Positions 1 to 16,255 of a stretch of DNA of 64,000 nt are shown piece by piece. The notes under the pieces are model-generated. The model saw only the letters and a list, made by a program, of their open reading frames with translations. It searched no databases and was not told where the DNA came from. The DNA comes from Glandiceps talaboti (taxonomy: Eukaryota; Hemichordata; Enteropneusta; Spengelidae). Location of the stretch: contig NC_135558.1 of NCBI RefSeq assembly GCF_964340395.1, positions 5,859,001-5,923,000 of the forward strand, read 5' to 3'. Made by a program: the position numbers and the translations under genes. Numbering within the stretch: the stretch's first letter is position 1; each line of letters opens with the position of its first letter.

Positions 1-373
1 CAGTGTTGCTGGTAAACGTGCCAGACAGCATTTTATTGAGATGAAAGAGGCTACATTATTGGTTCAACGTATCTACAGAGGTCAGTTAGCCAGAAGTTAT
101 GTCAAACAAATCAAAGCAGCTGTAACAATTCAGACAGCTTACAGGGCTCACAGTGCATATGTGAAGTATCAGAAAATCAGAAAAGCAGTGATTTTGATCC
201 AGGCTGCAGTGAGAAATCATCTTGCTGAGAAGCAAGTTCGGGAAGAGAGATTGAAGAGGTTTACAGCAGCCCTTTATCACCATATTTGTGCTATGAAGAT
301 ACAACGATACTATCGCAATGCTAAAGCAATGGAACTGGCCAAAGAAAGACTTCATTCTGTTATTAGTATACAG
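1..373 (+). CDS. ASPM: ASPM exon with IQ repeats (5' edge cut by window)
   Basis: Reading from base 2 the frame is open to the donor CAG|GTTAGT at 373/374 (phase 0). It contains four IQ-like repeats and the block RFTAALYHHICAMKIQRYY, which matches the ASPM segment just before the C-terminal domain. The true exon start cannot be seen. An apparent continuation of the frame past the donor to 445 is intron. Confidence 0.92.
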
Positions 374-3300
374 GTTAGTCATGAGATTGATTTTCAAAAT
401 GTTGTACCTTTTTTGTTTCTCTTTTTCAGAAAATTCTTTCAATAGATGATTAGCATTTACAAAGTTGTTGTAGATGAATTTATAACTGCCGACATCAGAT
501 CAGGCCTTTGGCGAACAGAACCTGTTACAAACAAGGAAAGTAAACAAATGACTTGGATTTAATAACACTTAATAACACAGCAAGTTGGGACAGTTGGAAC
601 AGCAGAGGCTCGTATTACATTTCTTAGTTTGATAAGAACAGATTTATGGCCTCTTTAAGTGTGCATGAAATACTAGTGGAACCTCTAATTTGTTTTTGAA
701 CATGAACTGCTATGTAAAGAGGCCATACAGCTGTTCTTATCAAATGATGAAGTGTAATATAAGTCTCTGTACTTCCAACATGCTGTGCCAAGTGTTATTA
801 ATCCAATTCAGTTGTTTACTTTCCCTGTTTGTAACAGGTTCCATATGTCAACAGTTTGATGTCAGCCATAGTAGTAAGTTTTCATGTTTCAATATTGACT
901 ACCGATACATCAAATGTGTTGAAGCCTAGAGGAAACTCCAGATACTATTTTCTAGTCTCTTGCCCATGCCATTAACAATTACTGTTCATATTTCTACCTA
1001 GCTGTTTGTACTTTCTCCCTGTTCTTGTGGGAATTAAATTTCAACTCAGTACAATTACATTCTTCAAAATTTACCATTACATTCGTTTCAACCCAGCCTC
1101 GAAAGCATATAGATGTTACTAGATTACATGTGTTGGTTACACAGTTTGTCTTCACATTTATTGTAAGAATGGGAATACACACTGTTGAAGTTACAGCACA
1201 ACTCATATGGATAATGTCGGCTATAAACACCAGGGTGTCCACATTCTAAATTGTCAAACTTTTTTTTTTTAATTTCAGAGGTGGGTTCGAGCTAAACTTG
1301 AACGTCAACGCTTCAAAAAGCTTCGCCGTGGCATCATACTTCTCCAGAGGCTTGTACGCCATCAACAAGTCAAATGCCACCAAGCAGCAACCAAGATTCA
1401 AGCTGCAGCAAGGATGTACTTAGCAAAGATTGATGCTGAGAAAAGGAAGAAAGCTATTCAGACCCTACAGGTTAGTTGTAACTGTTTATAGCTGTGTTAT
1501 ACGGTCTTTTAGAGTTATGACAATGGTAGATGAGCTATCAGCAAGTTAACACAGACACTAACTGTTATACGACAAGTGATGTAAGCTATGAATGGATGTT
1601 GCTATAATTACACTCATGGTAGGGTGGTGTCTCTAAAAGCCAGATTTTCTCAAATGACCACACATTCAACCTTGTTCAGTATTTACACTATCTTGATTAC
1701 AGGGTGATAATATCCACATAACCGAGGCACCGTATAAAATCACTAGTTTTAGTTTTGTGTCTACCTTTCATAAGTTGTTTATCATAATAATGCACTGTAT
1801 ATAGATATTTGTATGTTGACAAAGATACTCTTGATAATAGCCCACATTGGGATGGTTTGATTTCTGCTAAAACTGTACCGAAATAAAGTTCTTGATGTAG
1901 TAAGGGGACTTGAAACCAGTCACTTTGGTAATCATATGCTCAGTAGTTAGTAAACATGTCTATGTGAGCATGTGGTTTTTCTTTATAACCTTTCAGTTTT
2001 ATTGTCATGGCGATTCCCAAAGATACATGTAGTGGTTTTCTGACATTTTTGTTCTTTCTGTTACTATGTAATTAGGCACTGTGGAGAGGACGACAAGTTC
2101 GCACATCCATTAAGAGTAAAAAACTGAAGATGATACGTGGACGACTTCAAGAAGCAAATAAGAACGCAACTGAGCAAATGAAGCTGTGTAACAGAGTAAG
2201 CACGGCACTGGATTTCTTGCTTCATACAAGAATGATGTCACATCTCCTCACATCTCTAGAAAGCCTTGGTAAGCAACTCAGATTATTCCTCTTCTAAACA
2301 ACTATTAATTACTTGTGTACAAACAAATACCCCCTTGGGAGAAGAGGACTAGTTGTCAAATTCACAACTTGTTTTGTTTACATACAGCTATGTTGTCATG
2401 ACAGTAAATATTTGTCATCCTTGTTACTTCCAATGGTTTCCCACCAGTTTTCTTTGATGATGTACCAATTGACGTTTTGTAGATATGTCAATGTCAGTTC
2501 TCTCCTGTACTATGAGATAACTACAGTCTGTATGTTTTGTCTTAGCTAATCCTTTCCAACTAATTCTGTTTTGCAGAGGTTGCTACGAGGTTGTCCCCCA
2601 AGTGTTGTGAGAGGATTGCAGCTAACAATGCAGTGCATACAGTGTATGAATTGATCCGTAGTTGTAATAGAAGTTTACCACATATGCAGGCCATCTCATT
2701 CTGTATCAGTATACTCCTCAATTTAGCCAAGGTAAGAAAAATGTTTGATGTACATGTAATACTTTATATCGTTAATACATGGACATTTCCATCTTGAAAA
2801 TCTGGTGTTTCTTGTTATCAGAAATGTGCATCACATTTATGCACTTTATATACATAAGCTTGTAGACAAGTTAAAGAAATGAAAACTTTGTTTTGTTCTG
2901 AGAAATCTATGTATGAAAGATGACAGGGTAGTAGGCAGTACCATCAGTTGATGTCCAACCATCTGTGTAGTGTTGATTGTTCATTCCCCAATATTATAAC
3001 ACCATGGTTTTTCTAAATAAGTGTGTACAGTGTATACTTCTTGAAATAGTTATAAGGAAATGGTACAATATATGAATAGAAACAAGAAAAAAAATTCACT
3101 ATTAGAGAAAAGGACACATCAAAACACTAAGGGAAAATAATAAAGAATGAAGGACTGTGAGCTTGCTGTCAATATGCAAAAATATGGAAAACAAATTATC
3201 GTAGTCAGTTACAAAGTCACATGACTTGGAATAACACCCCCCCCCCCCATCCCCATCCCATGTGTCGTCAAACTTTTGTTGTTGTCCCTTTGTTTTGTAT

Positions 3301-3624
3301 GCATCTCTTTCAGTCTACACGTAGTTAACTCATCAATTCTTCACTGAAATAAATCATGGAATTTCATCCTATACATATCAAGTACAGCAAGTAAAATTTC
3401 TGTATATATTTAGTGTTCAGGTATTGTGAATTGTACTCTTATTATGTTTGTACAGTATGAAAACACAGTGTATGCAGTGTATGAGGTCCCTGACTCAGTG
3501 TCTACACTAGTTGATCTAATGCAGATCTACAGAGGCAAGGGATGTTCTATTTTCACCAAGAGTTGTACACTATTGGTTGTTATCTGTCGGGACAGAAGAA
3601 GATCACAGGTAATTTACACTTTAT

Positions 3625-3677
<53 letters not shown>

Positions 3678-4271
3678 TGCACGCACGCACGCACACACAC
3701 ACACACACATACATACATACATACATACATACATACATACACACACACATACATACATACATACATACATACATACATACATACATAAATACATACATAC
3801 ATACATACATACATACATACATACATACATACATACATACATACATACATACATACATACATACATACATACATACACAAACACAAGAAGTTGTATAATA
3901 CTAATTCTTGAAACACAATCAAATACTTTGTTTATGCACATACTGCTAGTTAATTTGTTCATTAACGTTTTTTATTAATACTTTATATTTCTTGTTTACA
4001 GGAAATTCTTCAAATTACAAAGACTGTGGAGAAAATAAGAAGTATTCATTTGCTTAGTACAAGGCAGGAAAAATTGAAACAGCAAAGAATCAAAGCTAAT
4101 CTTAGCAAATCTCTCAATAACTTTTTGTCCACAACCCTGGATACCACAATGTCAAGACAACCTCAGATTCAACCTGAGTGGGTTCTTCACCGAGAAAAAA
4201 TCACTGAGATATGCGATCCCATAGAGGCAATCACAGCTGTTATGAGTACTTTAAAGTTAAAGGGAAAATAG
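1..4271 (+). CDS. ASPM: ASPM orthologue, 3' part (six exons, 444 codons visible)
   Basis: ASPM (abnormal spindle/Asp) is a large protein of spindle poles and centrosomes that binds calmodulin through IQ motifs and helps focus spindle microtubules. Exons by GT-AG boundaries and continuous frame: <1-373, 1279-1470, 2076-2268, 2577-2731, 3456-3608, 4002-4271; joined they stay open to TAG at 4269-4271. The first three exons encode about eight IQ-type repeats (VQRIYRG, IQTAYRAH, IQAAVRNH, IQRYYRN, IQRWVRAK, LQRLVRH, IQAAARMY, LQALWRG). The last three encode the conserved C-terminal domain, where I recognise ATRLSPKCCE, LIRSCNRSLP, MQIYRGKG, SIFTKSC and PEWVLHRE, each close to vertebrate ASPM. The calponin-homology and most IQ exons lie upstream of the window. 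No frameshift or internal stop. Identification is strong because the order and spacing of these blocks are specific to ASPM. Confidence 0.95.
374..1278 (+). other. ASPM intron
   Basis: Non-coding between splice sites at 374 and 1278. Short open frames here have no family resemblance and no splice support. A T-run precedes the acceptor. Confidence 0.85.
1279..1470 (+). CDS. ASPM: ASPM exon, IQ repeats
   Basis: Preceded by a T-rich tract and TTTCAG, ends at CTACAG|GTTAGT; 64 codons, phase 0 on both sides. Encodes RWVRAKLERQRF, LQRLVRH and IQAAARMYLAK, so three further IQ-type helices continue from the exon before. Confidence 0.92.
1471..2075 (+). other. ASPM intron
   Basis: AT-rich intron bounded by GTTAGT and ATTAG. 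Nothing else recognised. Confidence 0.85.
2076..2268 (+). CDS. ASPM: ASPM exon, last IQ motif and start of C-terminal domain
   Basis: Acceptor ATTAG at 2071-2075, donor CCTTG|GTAAGC. Encodes LQALWRGRQVR (the first residues come from the previous exon) and then the helical block with TALDFLLHTRMMSHLL, equivalent to the region of ASPM just before the EVxTRLSP block. Phase 1 at its 3' end. Confidence 0.92.
2577..2731 (+). CDS. ASPM: ASPM exon, C-terminal domain
   Basis: Acceptor TTTTGCAG, donor GCCAAG|GTAAGA. The split codon restores E in EVATRLSPKCCE, then LIRSCNRSLPHMQ and SILLNLAK. This is among the best-conserved stretches of ASPM. Confidence 0.94.
2732..3455 (+). other. ASPM intron with a C-run
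   Basis: AT-rich intron; a run of 12 C at 3237-3248 is the only marked feature. Confidence 0.85.
3456..3608 (+). CDS. ASPM: ASPM exon, C-terminal domain
   Basis: Acceptor TTTGTACAG, donor ATCACAG|GTAATT, 51 codons, phase 0. Encodes YENTVYAVYEVPDSV, LVDLMQIYRGKG and SIFTKSCTLLVVICR. The donor is only about 19 bases upstream of a long CA/CATA microsatellite. Confidence 0.93.
3627..3878 (+). repeat. Compound microsatellite (CA)n-(CATA)n
   Basis: CA repeats with CG interruptions pass into a long CATA tetranucleotide tract inside the last ASPM intron. Six-frame translations give His/Thr or Cys/Val/Tyr-Met repeats, which are artefacts of the repeat. Confidence 0.97.
4002..4271 (+). CDS. ASPM: ASPM terminal exon
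   Basis: Acceptor GTTTACAG at 3994-4001; 90 codons including TAG. Ends with QPEWVLHREKITEICDPIEA and a short helical tail, the usual end of ASPM. A polyadenylation signal follows about 400 bases later. Confidence 0.94.
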   Translation, partial: EILQITKTVEKIRSIHLLSTRQEKLKQQRIKANLSKSLNNFLSTTLDTTMSRQPQIQPEWVLHREKITEICDPIEAITAVMSTLKLKGK

Positions 4272-4667
4272 ATATACAAGTAGTTACTTACAATGTCATA
4301 AACTTTCCAATCTAGGAGAAAATGTATGATCTGTTTAAATAGTGATATATCAAAAAATTGTTTTATAGTAGTTATTCAAGACATTTTAAAAATTTGTGAT
4401 TGCTTCGTTAATACTGAAGTTTTCTAACAGTATAATTTCATGTTTGGTTAGAAGTTGGACGATTGTACAGTTCTGTAGCCACCCAATTATGTACATGTGT
4501 AGTTTGTTTTCTTCAAATTTGTCATCATTTTGTTGAGTCAGAAATTAATGTTTAATCACAGTGTTCAGTAATATACATGTTTGTCTTTCTCTGTAGTTTC
4601 TATCCACTTTATAGTATATCTTTTGTAATGATAATAGACTATTATAATTTTGTAGTTTATTTTTATC

Positions 4668-4673
4668 AATAAA
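4668..4673 (+). promoter_or_regulatory. Polyadenylation signal AATAAA for ASPM
   Basis: First canonical AATAAA after the ASPM stop codon, about 400 bases downstream, followed by GT/T-rich sequence (TGTGTATACATTATTGTGTG), as expected for a cleavage site. Confidence 0.65.
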
Positions 4674-4679
4674 TGTGTA

Positions 4680-6087
4680 TACATTATTGTGTGAAGGGTT
4701 TATCTGCAGATGTGATTGTATTGTACATGTGAAGTAAATGTGGGCTATCCAAGGTATGGTATATAGTGTCAGTTTGCCATGCTGTGCATATGGTATATTG
4801 TGTCAGTTTGCAACACTGTGTCATATCATGAATTAGACGCAAAATGCCTCAGTTCAGTAGATATTATTAAAATTTATATCAAACGTGTCCATGATTTGCC
4901 TGTAAAACTTTGCTGCCACCATGCAACAAAAGAGAACATTCCTTTGTTTTATGAAAATGCTAGGCCTCATGCACGCTACCTAGCCTTTTGTCGTTGAGGG
5001 CTGCACCCGCAAGAGGCTGGGTAACAGCAACAAAGACTGCATGCACGATAGTCGATAGAAGGTGTACGTGTGTGTGTGTGTGGGGGGGGGGGTTACTTGA
5101 CTGAAATATGAAGGGTTTGAGGGTACTATAGCATAAACAAACGTTGGCTCTAATTACCAAGAAAATCGTTGTGATATGTTCCTGTCTAAAAAAGTGACAT
5201 TTTTCTATTGGACTTGTCAATAGTCATACCCTGAGTCATACCCAATATAATTGATCAAATGAAATGTGTGGCAGTGTTGTGCAGGCTACCATATTTTTGG
5301 CGAGCTTTAGAAAGCTGAAGACGAAGGTGTGTACTCTACATGGAAAAGTATAAACCACGACATAAAAAAGAACCCGTTGAGTCCGATAAGACCCACAGTT
5401 GTATCCAGAGAACTGATTTGAAAATGTAACCCCACCCTCCAATTCCATATCCCGCACCTCTTGTATAAATTACCGACGGCTCCCTATGTTTATATTTCTT
5501 CAGTTAGACGAACTGATTACACTGTAAAAAGAAACCTACACGCTTTACGGCAGGATTATATTAGTGTTAGAAGAAAATATTGTAAGCTGAAATTCGGGGC
5601 ACTTTTAACAAAACAAAACTAATGGTCAAAGTTCCTTTTGGCTCTAATCATTGAAATACCTTTCCCTCTCCACTGTCTATGCGCTAATTCGTTTTTTCCC
5701 TAAGTTTAATGTTCAGCATCAGAAAATGTTTCATGTAAAGTACGATTACACAATACATCATCTACAAATACCGCCCTCAGGATCAGTGGCCACAAAGGTA
5801 GCTATCTTCTAACGTTTGTTTAAAAGCCCAAGATTTTTACGTTTGTAGTTTTGAAATATGTAACTTTCGACAATTCACTATTTTTGGAGAACAGTCTACT
5901 GAAGCCATTATATCAATACAGTACAAAAGACAAGATTTACAATGTGAGAACGTGGGAAGGGGGGGGGGGGGCATAAACGATAGAGATTAAAATGGATACA
6001 AATAGAAAAGCAATGAAAAGAAATTACAAAAATATATAGTTTTCAAATCAGTCAATACAGAAATATGGAATCACGTTTTTGCCGCAC
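4680..6087. other. Intergenic region ASPM-RAB14
   Basis: About 1.4 kb with no supported gene. It holds a GT run followed by 10-11 G near 5070-5092 and a G13 run at 5959-5971. The downstream part probably includes the RAB14 promoter. Confidence 0.7.
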
Positions 6088-6223
6088 CTGTTCCAGATCC
6101 GGCCGCTTGAGGATCTAGGAACAGCGCCACCATTATCCTTGGAAATAAGACTCGGAAATCCCGAATATAAGTTCCGCCATATTGGATCTTAGAGAGGGTC
6201 ATCGTCATTTGTAAATATTACAG
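6088..6223 (+). promoter_or_regulatory. Probable RAB14 promoter and non-coding first exon
   Basis: A GC-richer stretch ends at a strong donor (TTACAG|GTAAGAAG, 6223/6224). It has a hairpin-forming inverted repeat at 6088-6124 (CTGTTCC...GGAACAG) and a YY1-type box CCGCCATATT at 6174-6183. The first RAB14 coding exon begins with an acceptor 17-20 bases before its ATG, so a non-coding exon upstream is required and this is the best candidate. The transcription start is inferred, not seen. Confidence 0.45.
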
Positions 6224-8919
6224 GTAAGAAGTAATTTTTTATGTGTACACTGTTGATGAGGGTGACTAATTAATTAATTACAATAGACATCGTATCTATA
6301 TTATTGGTTATTTTGTTCGAAAGTGAAATACAACAATTTAGATCACTAATTACTGTACTACCCGGTCGAGAAAACCATATATTCCTAATCTTGGAGTTGA
6401 CCCGCAATGCCTCATTCATCCGGAAGAAGTCATGTGACGGACACTAATAGGGTGGACGTTTGCAGTTTTCTTCATCTGATTTCAATCAAGTTATGAAAAT
6501 TCCAATAAATTTCAGCTTGATATAACCATGACTTGTTTTTTTAACGAGTATTTAGCGTTCCCTTCTATACAGTTAACCCCGCCCATAGAAATAGTCACCG
6601 ATACCGGCTTCAGCCTTCACGCTTGACGTTATGTCGTGTATCACCGCTTTTGTTTGGCTTCGCAGTAACGACCTACCCTTTTCAGTGTACATTTTCCTAT
6701 GGAAATTTCATATGATCTAAGTTTTCCATTATCATGCAATCGCAGTGTTTACAGGTACCATGTTTGCGATTCAAGTGTATTAGTGACCGTTGCCTCCATC
6801 ATTACATTGTCTACTTCCTGATCGGGTGACATCATACACAAGTACAGGGGGCGGGGTTCGTTATGTACGATCACAAGTGTTTGGTTGATAAATTTGAGTA
6901 AGAAAAATCAATTGTAAATAACGGAAATCGACATTGATTGATTTGTACACAGTTCTTGGTTATAGTCGTTTATGTTATCCATGTTGACAGTCAGTTTGAA
7001 ATTGTCACCTGGTATTCTACATCTTTATATAATGGATATGTCAAAGAGAGAAATTGTTGAACTTGGTGATTTTTATATGAAACTCAAAGAAGTGTATTGA
7101 ATATCTGGGTAAATTATGTTAGAGTCGAAACAAAAATGAATAAATAATGCCAGATTTAAAACGCTAAGTTATTATGATTTTGACTTTTAGGTGCTATTGT
7201 CATGCTATGTTAGAACATTAATAGAATAGATTAATACATTGTTGCAGGTCAAAGGTCAACACTACAATCACAAGCTTTTCTGAAAATCTGCAGTATTTGT
7301 AATCATTTGTAATTTTTACATGGGAATAGGTAGACATCCACAATAATTTGTCTTCTTTCAGTTGAGAAAAATATGAATGACCTAAGGGGCCTTGTCAGTT
7401 TCAGTAAAAGGTGTGAACTAACAAAACAACTAAAGTTCAAGTATTTCCCTACTGAAGTAAGAGTGAGTTTGGGGAATAATACAATACTTTGTTATGAAAA
7501 ATTGAGAAGAGTTATGGTAACTTTGAAAGTTTTGTTTTCACACTTAGTACAATATAGAACTAATGATATAGACAGTCAATGATTATCTAGAACAACCAGG
7601 ATATAAATCCCATTTAGTTCAAACTCCTCCAACTTGGCTTGTGTAAGTTGTAATCACCTTAATGTTACAATAAAACACCGTCCTTATGAAATGTTAAGTT
7701 TGTACCAATGTTGTGTTTTAGTCAAATCAGCACAGTGTAACATTGCATATTCAGTCATATCTCGCTTCAGTAGATGTTTATATTTTCAAAGTTTGGCATA
7801 CTACAGTATATATCCTAAATTATCATGATTACAAGGTTATGTTAATTGTGGCAATACAATGTATGTACATGTAGGCTTTCTTTATTCAACAGGTAAAAAT
7901 GTTTTTTTGAGTTAGAATAACAAAAGTAACTCACAATGTAAAAAAAAAGTGAGTGAATTTGCCAACACCTCAGTGAATGTATTTGTACAACATATTTTAC
8001 ATTGTATTGAAGAGACTTAGGTATATATTGGACTGTATTCCGTTGTTCCTTTTTTACTTTCCTATGGTGTTATATTGTTGTCATGACCCCTGTGTTATAT
8101 CAGCTGTGCCAGCTGTTGTTCAGCAAACTTTATATCTCATACATGTAGTGGTGAAAGTACTTGGGTTATGAACTGCTACAGCTGTCAAAAACATTGTATG
8201 GTTTGTTATTGTACGTCATTCAACAATAAAGAGCACAGTTTATTGTTCTCATCAATAAATCATTATTTTCATTGTTTTGGTTTTTTGAATTATAGCTGTG
8301 GCTGTGAAGGAATAGAAATGTAATAAAAATTGTAACATTTTGTAGACATATCATTTTAAGGGATACAAAGATGTGTCATTTTAGGCGCATGGATAAAGTT
8401 TGCCTTCATTAGTGTTTTTACTAAGGTTGTGGAACCTAGGTTTCAGAAGGGGCATTTGATAAAACTGGCATAGTTTCCTTTTAAAATTATATCATAACTC
8501 TGTTGAGGAACCAATACAATGACAAGGGAACTGAAGTAGATTTTAGCTGCTTACCCCCCCCCCCCCCCCCCCCCACAAAACATATACCTCCTTAAACATA
8601 AAATGACCAACGTAACCATATGTGTTCTTACCTTCATCTCTTAATTTTCTTTTGCTTGTAAGCAGGACTTTCTCCCTTGAACAATATTGTCAATGTATTT
8701 ACCAGTTGATACATGTAGACAATAAACATATTTTGAAAATGTGCTTATGAATGATGTCTAGTTCCAGTGCTGGCCACATAATCTAACCCTGCTACCCAGG
8801 AGTTTCACTGGACAACTGATAATAACATATTAACTAATAGCATTGTGTTATAAACACGATAACAGTTTTGTGGTATTTAATGCCAATACACTAATGTATT
8901 TTGTAAATATTTGTTTCAG
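6224..8919 (+). other. Probable RAB14 5' intron
   Basis: 2.7 kb between the candidate donor at 6224 and the acceptor TTTGTTTCAG ending at 8919. AT-rich with weak open frames that I do not support as genes; a run of 21 C lies at 8554-8574. Confidence 0.5.
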
Positions 8920-8930
8920 ATCATAATTAG

Positions 8931-12631
<3,701 letters not shown>

Positions 12632-15600
12632 CACTGTCTTAGCCTCTCATCAAGTGTAGAGATACTAGTCTGTAGTTGTGGACCAAATTATGCAAAGTAC
12701 ACTTTTCCATTTGTCACTCGTCAGGCTAAATAACTTGTGTATTGAATGTACAGTAAATCGCAAAAGTGTGGATGGGCCTTGACCAACAACAAAATGACCG
12801 TTTTATATTGTAGATGTAGTTTTAGGAGGATCGAATGAATCATAATTTGAAGACCTTTACAGTCAATAGTGCCCTCATGCAGTCAAACAAGATAATATTC
12901 AATAAATAGCGCCCCCAGGTGGTGAAAATCAACATACTAATTGTATAAAATATAACCCATCTTGACTTCTATTCCTTGTTCTATCAAGATAACATATTTG
13001 AAAGATGTATTACAGGATTTCTACCCTGTTTTGCAAAGTTTTGTCAGTAAACTTGGTTCAATATCAGTGTCAAGATATATGGGGCAGATGTTTGATGTTT
13101 TTACATTGTTAAGGTAGAGGGGGCTGTTGATATAAAGGTCTGTTACACATGGACTATCCAAAATGGCAGACAGATGTTTGTAATAAAGTTTACTTTGTTT
13201 GATTGTCTTGAATCACGTAAAAAAAAAAGTACTTTTGCAGGGTAAGTTTCTTTCATTTTGTTAGTTGGTCAAGGCCTAGTCATAAAGATCAATGCAATTC
13301 ACAATGGTTTCAGTAATATGGTATTTGTAAAGGGAAATGGTGTCAGCATGTAACAAGGCATCTAACTGTCAAGTATTTTTAGAATGTTGTGGTAAAACAA
13401 TACTGACTATGTTTATGTGCAATGGTTGGTAGTCAAAGCAGAATAAGTCAATTTACTGAGTTATATCTGTCAGCTTTGTAAACTATTTGACTGTACATAT
13501 TCTAAGAATCATTGAAGATGCCCAGCAAGACCTGAACTTGCTTCTTTACCCTTATGTCTTCCCTTTGTGTGATTTGAACTTTGTGCTTACACACATCACT
13601 AAGTGTCAAGTTTCTAAGTTTAGACAGTACCCATTATGTTAGCTCCTGCCGTGGATACGACTTTTGTCGAAAGTGTCCAATATTCATGATGTGTTTTATC
13701 TCATATGTATCAAGAAAGTATCAGTATTCATTTGAAATCTAATAGGGTTTTAGGGATGATTAGTCCTTTTACAGACAGAATGCCAAGACGTGGGAAGTTT
13801 TGGTTCCTTGATAAAATAACTAGATGCATTTGTGAAATGTATTTGACCATAACCTTACTTTAATTTACACTTCTAGTAGGTTGCAATATTTATCAACACA
13901 TATTAATTCATAGAGTAATGTGTTCTTGTGTTTGTCGATAAAATCATTGTAAGCATAGGGTGAGAGATTGAGCTTTTTAGTGCCTTCTGACCCTGGAATA
14001 TTGATCGGCAATTTACTAACTGGCCATATTGAATGGTGCATTGTGGGCCATTTTCTAACCGACCATCTTGAATGTTGCATCATGGGTGGTATATGGGACA
14101 AGTATCAATCTGCTGATAAACTTGAATTTAATCAGTTTGATAAGTGTGTTTGTTGTCACAAGTAATCTGGTCTTGGTTACCACAAACATTGCAGAGGGCT
14201 GACCTTGTGATCACCTCAGATTAGATTTTACCCAAGCTACAGATATCTCTGTTATCTGCAAATGCTTAGATTGGATCATTAATCATTATCAGCTATGATT
14301 TAGGTATACCAATATGATATGTAATGTGACATGTTATTTTCATATTTGAAAGACCAACAGATATCAGAATGGTATTATTAGCTGAGAAACACTTGTACTA
14401 AAGTGACTACATCTGCCACTGTTGAGAATTCCAAAATATTGTAACTGCAAAATGTTATATTCAACCATGATATTTAGAATGCATCTCTGTATGTTACGTG
14501 ATTTACAGTGTGAGGTATATATGAATATGGGATAGTTTTAAGGTCAAACCTGCCTAGGGCAAATAGCATTATGCATGGCTTCATCTAATTGGCTAATTAA
14601 CATTGCTGTAATAGAAATGAATATAATTTTAGTCAATGAGAGCGTGGTTTACAATGCGCTAAATATTTTTGGTAGGTATGTAGTATAAGGTTTTATGAAG
14701 GGGATCCACTGTGTAAATATATTATTGATTTGTATTATATAGTGGTTATTATTTACAACTTTTTATCACTTTTCCTAAAAATGAACTTTTGCAGCGATAG
14801 AGCAGTCATTCTAATGAAAATGTAGTGTTTTTACTTTTGTCTCTTACCCCGATTTCAGTATGTTTGACATGTTCAACACTATTTGCTTCTTATGTGAACT
14901 CTAGAGGGCACTATATGCATGTTCCAAAGGTACATTTTAGTATTGTCTCTTAGAAGGCACTTTCACTGTCAGTTTATATATTGGTATAGCCTTCCATGTG
15001 TTAGTGTCACAAGTCAATTAATTGCCATAATCTGAACAGTTACTTTGTTAAATTTTACTAAACCACAGACGAGGAAGTGAAACTTTTTACTTCTGTACCA
15101 TCGAAGCGGCGAAGGAATGCATTACAGTGCCCTCAGTGTTGCATGACATGAAATGCACAATACATTATTGACAAATGGAAAAGTGTTCAACGCCACGCCA
15201 GCCAAAACATCCGATCCTAGCCTATGGCCGGCTTTATTTGAATGTGTTGTATATGTCCACCCATACCTGTGTATGTGATCACAGACCTCAAACTGTATAC
15301 AATGTAACATTTTATTGAGAAGCAAATAGAGAATTTCAATGGAAAGCTGTCATATTTTTTTTTTCCTCCGCAGAAAAAAAAGAAATTGTGAAAGTTGGTC
15401 ACTATATATGTATGAAATCAGAGCGTTCTTATTCTAGATATTGTTTCGAAACTCCGATCGAACGTACATGAGCCATTCATTCATCAACCCTTTTTTTGAA
15501 CTAAAAGTCTGATATTTACCTGTAGTGAAAGATATTCCTATGATATGTAGGGAAAAACCCAGCTGTAAATTATACCAAGCAATTTTATGTTGTATAGTAC

Positions 15601-16255
15601 AGAGACAAATCTCACTCGTATCCTTGTCTCCATTTCCAATGAAATCACACGTGACTGGAACATTTTAGATTTTCCCATTCCAATTTTAATGTCACTTCTG
15701 GAGGGGATAGACTGTTAATTAATAAGTTAATCAATGTTTTTGTTAAGTAATTAAACACGTTTCGGCACCAGAAATAGACAGGAGTATGTAAATGCAATAT
15801 ATCTTTTAAGTTTTGTCTATTTGTTGAATTGTTCCATCCCATATATGTACTTGACAGTGTTTTCTTTAATTTTCAACTTGTCAGCATATAAAAAAAGCAC
15901 AAAATTTGCCACTTCAAATCTTAGGTTAACGTGAAGGTAACTGGTACAACATTTAGTTCAACTTTCCAAATTATACCATTGTGTGACAAACCATAGAGAA
16001 AAGTGTATGTTATCATTTATTATTATTGTGACATTATTTTCTGTTTCATATTCAAAAAAAATGTTCAAGTGTTCATATCTTTTTGTAACTATTAGCCCCC
16101 TCCCCCTTCCCCTCCCCCCATTACACAAGTGGTAGTAAGATTAATAATTGTATAAACAAATCTAAAGTACCATATTCAAATAATAAAAATGTAATTTATG
16201 TTTATGCTTGAAATGTGTTTTCTTGTATGGATTGACTTCTTGAGTGGATTGTTAC
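12632..16255. other. RAB14 3' UTR and convergent intergenic DNA
   Basis: No supported coding sequence. Contains CTCF-like boxes at 12909-12922 and 14898-14912. A roughly 39-bp direct repeat lies at about 14015-14095 (TAACTGGCCATATTGAATGG and a diverged copy). A slightly GC-richer patch at about 15060-15480 stands out but I cannot explain it. Confidence 0.6.
13182..13187 (+). promoter_or_regulatory. Candidate polyadenylation signal for RAB14
   Basis: AATAAA about 550 bases after the RAB14 stop, followed by T/GT-rich DNA (TTTACTTTGTTTGATTGTC). An earlier AATAAA at 12901-12906 could be used instead, and longer 3' UTRs are possible. Confidence 0.5.

Noticed and set aside
3426-3962. Several His/Thr, Cys/Val and Met-Tyr-Val-Cys repeat frames of about 100 codons on both strands
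   Set aside because: They are translations of the CA/CATA microsatellite; only the ASPM exon at 3456-3608 within this span is real.
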